A stretch of DNA of 64,000 bases. Source: an uncultured Prevotella sp. Its GTDB lineage: Bacteria > Bacteroidota > Bacteroidia > Bacteroidales > Bacteroidaceae. Both the position numbers and the translations under genes were made by a program. A model generated the notes under the pieces. It did no database searches and was not told where the DNA came from. It saw nothing but the letters and a program-made list of their open reading frames with translations. The stretch spans positions 1 to 64,000 of the forward strand of contig URRR01000007.1 of assembly GCA_900550365.1 (NCBI GenBank). Direction: 5' to 3'. Of this stretch, positions 59,971 through 64,000 are shown piece by piece. Within the stretch, counting starts at the first letter, position 1. Each line of letters starts with the position of its first letter.

Positions 59971-61095
59971 ATGCCCGGTATATACATCCACATTCCGTTC
60001 TGCAAGAGCCGCTGCATATATTGCGGATTCTATTCAACCACGCTTCTCGGCATGCGCGGCGAGTATGTCGATGCTCTCTGCCGCGAGGCCAGGCTTAGGC
60101 GCGGCTACGTGCATGAGCCGTTCAGCACCATATATATAGGCGGCGGCACGCCGTCGGTGCTCGGCGCCTCCACGATAGGGCGGCTGCTCGGCGATATATA
60201 TAATGTGTACAGCGTGAGCGATGACGCCGAGGTTACCGTCGAGTGCAATCCTGACGACGTAACCCCCGCCTTTGCCCGTGAGCTTGCCGCCACGCCCGTC
60301 AACCGTGTCAGCATGGGCGCGCAGACCTTCTCTGACGCCCGCCTGCGCCTCTTGCGCCGCCGCCACGGTGCGCACGACATAGCCGCGGCCGTGGACAATC
60401 TCAGGCGGGCAGGCATATCAAATATAAGCATCGACCTGATGTTCGGCTTCCCCGGCGAGACGCTTGACGACTGGCGTGCCGACATCACCCGTGCCCTTGC
60501 CCTCGGCGTAGAGCACATATCGGCCTACAGCCTGATGTACGAGGAGGGCACGCCCCTTTACGCCATGCTTGAGGAGGGCAGGGTAGGCGAGATTGACGAG
60601 GAGCTGAGCCTCGCCATGTACGGCGAGCTGACCGAGCGGCTCACCGCCGCCGGCTATGAGCATTACGAGATAAGCAACTTCGCCCGTCCCGGCTTCCGCT
60701 CGCGCCACAACTCGGGCTACTGGCGGCGCGAGCCTTACATAGGGCTGGGCGCTGCCGCCCACTCGTTCGACCTGCGCTCGCGCCAGTGGAACGTGGCCGA
60801 CATCAGCCGTTACGTCAGCAGCATATCGCGCGGCGAGGTGCCGGCGGAGCGCGAGGAGCTCGACGCCCGCACCACGTTCAACGACATCATCACCACCGCC
60901 CTGCGCACCCGTGAGGGCATAAGCCTCGAGGCTCTTGCCCGCCTGCTCGGCGCCGGCTATCGTGAGGCGCTGCTCAGCGCCGCGGGGCGATACGTTGACG
61001 GCGGTCTGCTTGCCGTCAGCTCCGGGCGGCTGCATCTCACCCGCCGCGGCATCTGCGTCAGCGACATGGTGATGAGCGGCCTCATGATAGTGTGA
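59971..61095 (+). CDS. hemW: HemW-like radical SAM protein (coproporphyrinogen III oxidase-related)
   Basis: 374 residues. Radical SAM motif CKSRCIYC (Cys11, 15, 18), then YIGGGTPSVLG, EVTVECNPDDV, VNRVSMGAQTFSDARLRLL, ISIDLMFGFPGET and YEISNFARPGFRSRHNSGYW, with a C-terminal HemW domain. HemW is a heme chaperone, not an oxidase. The gene is visibly GC-rich compared with the next one, with strong C/G third positions. Confidence 0.93.
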   Translation: MPGIYIHIPFCKSRCIYCGFYSTTLLGMRGEYVDALCREARLRRGYVHEPFSTIYIGGGTPSVLGASTIGRLLGDIYNVYSVSDDAEVTVECNPDDVTPAFARELAATPVNRVSMGAQTFSDARLRLLRRRHGAHDIAAAVDNLRRAGISNISIDLMFGFPGETLDDWRADITRALALGVEHISAYSLMYEEGTPLYAMLEEGRVGEIDEELSLAMYGELTERLTAAGYEHYEISNFARPGFRSRHNSGYWRREPYIGLGAAAHSFDLRSRQWNVADISRYVSSISRGEVPAEREELDARTTFNDIITTALRTREGISLEALARLLGAGYREALLSAAGRYVDGGLLAVSSGRLHLTRRGICVSDMVMSGLMIV

Positions 61096-61477
61096 CGGGA
61101 TAAAATATATCAGCTTTATGTATTAAGGCTGATTGATTTTACTAAAGTATATTTTTTAGAAGTAAATATTTATTTGAATGATGTTTTATCGTTAAATTTA
61201 TCTATTTTTGCAATTGGATTGGATAAAGCCATTCCGAAATTTATTGATAATTGGGGAGCGTTGTGCTTTTCTTGCGAGTGTGAAGCCTGAGAAACTTAAC
61301 AATCGTATGACAAGAAGGCATAGTGGTTCTCACGCGATACGCGTGGGCTGCTATTACTATATCGTCATACAGGGTTTTTCTCAGGGCCTACACTCGAGGA
61401 TATGGCATTGCAGTTCCACGCTTCTGCATTTATAACCGCCTATATAAGGAACAAATAGGCACAACATTTTAACTATT
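61096..61477. other. Intergenic leader with a possible promoter and a conserved-looking hairpin
   Basis: AT-rich up to a TATTTTTG element (61203-61210), then about 265 bp without a convincing gene. A CACGCG-ATA-CGCGTG hairpin lies at about 61333-61347, followed by GCTGCTATTACTATATCGTC. A 75-codon frame (61208-61435) has no family look and is not called. The stretch may be a structured 5' leader of the next gene. Confidence 0.35.
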
Positions 61478-62158
61478 ATGGAGCAACATTTTTGTCAGAG
61501 TTGTGGAATGCCACTTGATAAGGAGAACCGAGGAACAGAAGCAGGCGGTGCAGTAAGTAGTGATTATTGTAGGTATTGTTATAATGAAGGAAAATTTACC
61601 CGTAACTTTACGATGACACAAATGATTGAATTCTGTCTCCAGTTTTTAGACCAGATTAACGCGCAGACAGGACAGAATGTCGAACCGATGCAGGCTAAGG
61701 AGCAAATGTTGAGACATTTTCCGACTTTGAAAAGATGGAGCATGCCGGATAATCGGACTATCGAACAGAAAGCGGCAGACCTGCTTGAAATGTGTGATAA
61801 TGTTACGGTTGCCTCTGTAAATGCTGACGGTTATCCGCGTCCTGTGCAGATGTCAAAGATTCATGCTGTAGGGTTCAGTGATGTTTGGATGGCTACTTCC
61901 GCAGGGTCTGTTAAGGTAGCCGACTTCAGACTCAACAATAAGGCAGGGCTTTGCTATGAATATTATGGTGACGGAGTAGCTTTGCGTGGAACAGTAGAGA
62001 TAGTGACTGATGATGCTATACGGAGAGAAATGTGGCATGAGTGGTTCATTCACCATTTTGCCGGAGGACAGGCCGACCCGGATTATGTTCTCTTGCATTT
62101 TATGGGCAAGGATGCAGCCATATGGATTAACGCAGAATTGAAACATTTGAATTTGTGA
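61478..62158 (+). CDS. Zinc-ribbon plus pyridoxamine-phosphate-oxidase-like protein
   Basis: 226 residues. N-terminal putative zinc ribbon (FCQSCGMPLDKENRG, YCRYCYNEGKFT; about 5-45), a helical linker, then a split-barrel FMN-binding PNPOx-like domain (about 95-220, TVASVNADGYPRPVQMSKIH, LNNKAGLCYEYYGDGVALRG). The reductase substrate is unknown. The next gene, DUF3795, starts 4 bp after its stop, so they form one operon. Confidence 0.85.
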   Translation: MEQHFCQSCGMPLDKENRGTEAGGAVSSDYCRYCYNEGKFTRNFTMTQMIEFCLQFLDQINAQTGQNVEPMQAKEQMLRHFPTLKRWSMPDNRTIEQKAADLLEMCDNVTVASVNADGYPRPVQMSKIHAVGFSDVWMATSAGSVKVADFRLNNKAGLCYEYYGDGVALRGTVEIVTDDAIRREMWHEWFIHHFAGGQADPDYVLLHFMGKDAAIWINAELKHLNL

Positions 62159-62162
62159 AAGT

Positions 62163-62507
62163 ATGAAACAGATAACAGCTGATACAGGCCATATTGCAGC
62201 CTGTGGACTTTATTGTGGAGCTTGCCGTAAGTACCTGGCTGATAAATGTCCTGGATGTAAGGATAATAAAAAAGCAGAATGGTGCAAGATTCGTTCATGT
62301 TGTTTGGCTAACGGTTATAGTACATGTGCAGGATGTTCGAAAGATGTAGCCAGTTGCAGTAAATTTTCCAATCTTATAGGAAAAGTGTTTGCTTTTCTGT
62401 TTAATTCTGACCGTGAGGCCTGCATCCGCTATATAAAGGAGAATGGAGAACAGGCGTTTGCAAAGGAAATGAGTGAACGTAAATGCCAGACCATGAAAAG
62501 AAAATGA
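62163..62507 (+). CDS. DUF3795 family cysteine-rich protein
   Basis: 114 residues with many cysteines: AACGLYCGACRKYLADKCPG, CKDNKKAEWCKIRSCC, YSTCAGC, the pattern of DUF3795. It probably binds metal or clusters. Co-transcribed with the zinc-ribbon/PNPOx gene. Function unknown. Confidence 0.85.
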   Translation: MKQITADTGHIAACGLYCGACRKYLADKCPGCKDNKKAEWCKIRSCCLANGYSTCAGCSKDVASCSKFSNLIGKVFAFLFNSDREACIRYIKENGEQAFAKEMSERKCQTMKRK

Positions 62508-62561
62508 CAGTTATAAATAATGAGCGTAAAGCTTATGTCTGACAACAGATTGTATCACGCT

Positions 62562-62655
62562 TTATAAAAGACCGTGAAACGCGTGCTGAAAGGCGGTTTC
62601 TTGGTTTGTAAAAGACGGTCTTTGGGTTTGCAAAAGACCGTCTTTTACAATAAGT
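62562..62655. repeat. Hairpin repeat cluster A8
   Basis: AAAAGACCGTGAAACGCG, then GAAAGGCGGTTTCTTGG, and a hairpin TAAAAGACGGTCTTTG / CAAAAGACCGTCTTTTA (62609-62647). It lies downstream of the DUF3795 gene. Confidence 0.84.
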
Positions 62656-62792
62656 GTTTTTAATCAGCTGACTCAAAGAGTCTTCCGCAGTTCAGGTGTA
62701 TGATATTTCAAGACGACACACGCCGGCAGTGGCATCATCAACGTACAGTAAAGTATGCCGTACGGTTAACAGATAAAGATTTTTTGGTTTTA

Positions 62793-62992
62793 TCTCTCAT
62801 CTGTCACTTTTCCGGCATAAGACGCTGACTGTCAGGATGTTGGCCGGTGACAGATGCAAAAAGCATCTGTCACAGAAATGCCAGCTGAAAATAAATGCGC
62901 CTTGCAGGTCGGTGACAGATCAGGAAAACATCTGTCACTGTATAACCGGCTGAGAATAAATGAGTTATAAAGAAAAGTGACAGATGAGAGAT
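62793..62992. repeat. Array of six GTGACAGATG sites in nested inverted pairs
   Basis: CATCTGTCAC at 62799, 62864 and 62929 and GTGACAGATG (or GATC) at 62847, 62912 and 62978. Two inner pairs form hairpins with short loops and are 65 bp apart (a tandem duplication with GCTGAAAATAAATG). The outermost sites are extended to a 20-bp perfect inverted repeat (ATCTCTCATCTGTCACTTTT and its inverse). Confidence 0.9.
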
Positions 62993-63174
62993 GTTTTTCG
63001 AAAAATAAATAACTGTAATGGCCATGTTGCCTGTATTATTGTTTACATCCATATCTTGTCATTATGCACCTGAACTGTGGATGAGCCGAATCAAATTATT
63101 TCCTATTTGTGTGAAATAGTTGTACACCTATTTTATAATGGCATTTTGCCGTTTTTATTATTTTATGTAATCAT

Positions 63175-63205
63175 TTTGACGGAACAAGAAAAATAAGTAA
63201 CTTTG
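63175..63205 (+). promoter_or_regulatory. Probable promoter of the ABC-F gene
   Basis: TTTTG (63175-63179), 18 bp, TAACTTTG (63198-63205). It leaves a leader of nearly 400 nt made almost only of repeats. Confidence 0.6.
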
Positions 63206-63251
63206 CAAGGAATTTAGGAAAGCAGACAAGGAGATTTGCCATGCAGCCTCG

Positions 63252-63375
63252 TTCATGCGGATTTGCAATCCGCATGTGAGAGTATAAGGATTTGCAATCC
63301 GAAACTGAGAACATCGGAACAACTTGCCGGATTACAAATCCTGATATTCAGTCCGGCGGATTGCAAATCCGCCGG
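63252..63375. repeat. GGATTTGCAATCC palindromic (REP-like) repeat cluster
   Basis: Four copies with different flanks: ATGCGGATTTGCAATCCGCA (about 63254), AAGGATTTGCAATCCGA (about 63286), CCGGATTACAAATCCTGAT (about 63330) and TCCGGCGGATT...AATCCGCCGGA (about 63352-63376). The first and last are near-perfect hairpins. Confidence 0.8.
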
Positions 63376-63400
63376 AACGAGAGATATGTTTTCAGCAGAC

Positions 63401-63460
63401 GAGCAGACAAGGAACGAGCAGACAAGGAACGAGCAGACAAGGAACAAGCAGACAAGGAGA
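63401..63460 (+). repeat. 15-bp tandem repeat, four copies
   Basis: GAGCAGACAAGGAAC at 63401, 63416 and 63431 and a variant AAGCAGACAAGGAGA at 63446. It is an expansion of the GACAAG module of the composite repeat; a single module also lies at 63222. Confidence 0.92.
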
Positions 63461-63479
63461 TTTGCACTGCAAGCAACAA

Positions 63480-63605
63480 AGCATATGGCTATAACTTCTA
63501 ACGCCCGCAGGGCGTGGTAACTTCTATAACTTCTCTAAATTCTAAAAGAGAAAACTTCTCTAAATTCTAAAAGAGAAAACTTCTCTAAATTCTAAAAAGA
63601 GAGAC
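63480..63605 (+). repeat. Composite module and 25-bp tandem repeat (three copies) directly before the ABC-F start
   Basis: GCATATGGCTATAACTTC, TAACGCCCGCAGGGCGTGGT and ATAACTTCTCTAAATTC are followed by the unit TTCTCTAAATTCTAAAAGAG+AAAAC at 63531, 63556 and 63581. Each unit can fold as TTCTCT/AGAGAA. The last copy ends 2 bp before the start codon. Confidence 0.9.
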
Positions 63606-63606
63606 A

Positions 63607-64000
63607 ATGCTATCAGTAGAACATTTAAAGGTAGAGTTCGGCGCCAGGCCGCTGTTCAGCGACGTGAGCTTTGTAGTGGGCGACCGCGACCGCATAGCCC
63701 TGACGGGCAAGAACGGCGCCGGCAAATCTACCATGCTTAAGATACTCTGCGGCAGGCTGAAGCCCACCGAGGGCACCGTCAGCGCCCCGCAGGGCACGAC
63801 GATAGGCTATCTGCCGCAGGTGATGACGCTGGCCGACGACACCACCGTGAGGGAGGAGGCGCGCAAGGCCTTCGCCCCGCTCACGGGGATGAAGGAGCGC
63901 ATAGGCCGCATGCAGGACGAGCTGGCCGGCCGCACCGACTATGACTCGGCTGAGTACATGGAGCTGGTTGACCGCTTCACGCGTGAGCACGAGCGCTACA
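63607..64000 (+). CDS. ABC-F family ATPase, N-terminal part
   Basis: The frame runs off the window; 131 residues are visible. MLSVEHLKVEFGARPLFSDV, Walker A GKNGAGKST (34-42), LKILCGRLKPTEGTV and the Q-loop IGYLPQ identify the first nucleotide-binding domain of an ABC-F protein (Uup/EttA/antibiotic-resistance type), a ribosome-associated ATPase without membrane domain. Residues after about 85 are probably the inter-signature helices. The long repeat-rich leader is unusual for the family. Confidence 0.88.
   Translation, partial: MLSVEHLKVEFGARPLFSDVSFVVGDRDRIALTGKNGAGKSTMLKILCGRLKPTEGTVSAPQGTTIGYLPQVMTLADDTTVREEARKAFAPLTGMKERIGRMQDELAGRTDYDSAEYMELVDRFTREHERY

Noticed and set aside
61208..61435. 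75-codon frame before the zinc-ribbon/PNPOx gene
   Set aside because: It starts inside the presumed promoter region, shows no domain, and the region reads better as an untranslated leader.
63252..63460. CRISPR array
   Set aside because: Repeats are palindromic with unequal spacing or are head-to-tail without spacers; no cas gene is near.

Overview
The window looks like Bacteroidales chromosome, most likely Prevotellaceae or a close relative. The evidence is repeated Bacteroidota-type promoters (TTG, about 20 bp, TAnnTTTG) with weak Shine-Dalgarno sites, plus family-typical genes: DUF5690, DUF2023, an OprO/P-type porin, a C-terminal sorting-type tail on a secreted nuclease, and an ABC-F protein. 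Both ends cut a gene: an outer-membrane barrel on the left and an ABC-F ATPase on the right. I saw no rRNA, tRNA, CRISPR array, transposase or phage gene.

Layout. 0-7 kb: barrel end, HsdR_N-like protein, holA, an XRE regulator behind an AT-rich palindromic region, a Nif3-like protein, a zinc-ribbon coiled-coil protein and an MFS permease. 6.7-11.8 kb: a thiamine operon on the minus strand (thiD-thiE fusion, thiC, a Thi4-type thiazole synthase, a second thiE/tenI-like gene) led by a TPP riboswitch. 12.3-14 kb: pyrK-pyrD. 14-17.2 kb: TraB/GumN protein, a candidate small RNA, aroC, slyD. 17.4-29 kb: GH2 glycosidase, small secreted protein, flavodoxin and DUF2023, then a DUF5690 / FAD oxidoreductase / etfB / ferredoxin-etfA / porin cluster and an orphan HTH protein. 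29-33.8 kb: nfeD-SPFH pair, a degenerate UDP-GlcNAc 2-epimerase homologue, an SDR and a secreted endonuclease I. 34-40.8 kb: rhodanese lipoprotein, EEP hydrolase, the pheA / aminotransferase / DAHP synthase-chorismate mutase / tyrA operon with an aromatic leader-peptide attenuator, and a TPR protein. 40.8-43.7 kb: an AT-rich three-gene island between 67-bp direct repeats. 44-47.5 kb: secreted barrel-like protein, a copper ATPase lacking most of its nucleotide-binding domain, and an HMA-AraC regulator. 48-53.6 kb: ffh, folD, and a four-subunit 2-oxoacid:ferredoxin oxidoreductase. 53.8-59.6 kb: a minus-strand block (nucleotidyltransferase, cobC, cobS, cobT, cobU, EF-G paralogue) bounded by near-identical inverted 112-bp repeats. 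60-64 kb: hemW, a zinc-ribbon/PNPOx protein, a DUF3795 protein, a repeat-packed intergenic region and the ABC-F gene.

Together the genes cover cofactor supply (thiamine, the lower cobalamin loop, folate C1, flavins and ferredoxin), aromatic amino acids (shikimate end, Phe, Tyr) and low-potential electron transfer. The TPP riboswitch and the Phe/Tyr attenuator are readable directly from the sequence.

The most unusual layer is non-coding. At least eight intergenic sites carry clusters of a hairpin-forming AAAAGACGGCCTTTT-type repeat, and six or seven carry a mosaic built from GCAGACAAGGAGATTTGC and CTTCTAACGAGCG modules, often just upstream of a start codon. Around 62.8-63.6 kb five further repeat types are stacked in front of the ABC-F gene. 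Function calls come from recognising motifs by eye; no database search was run.
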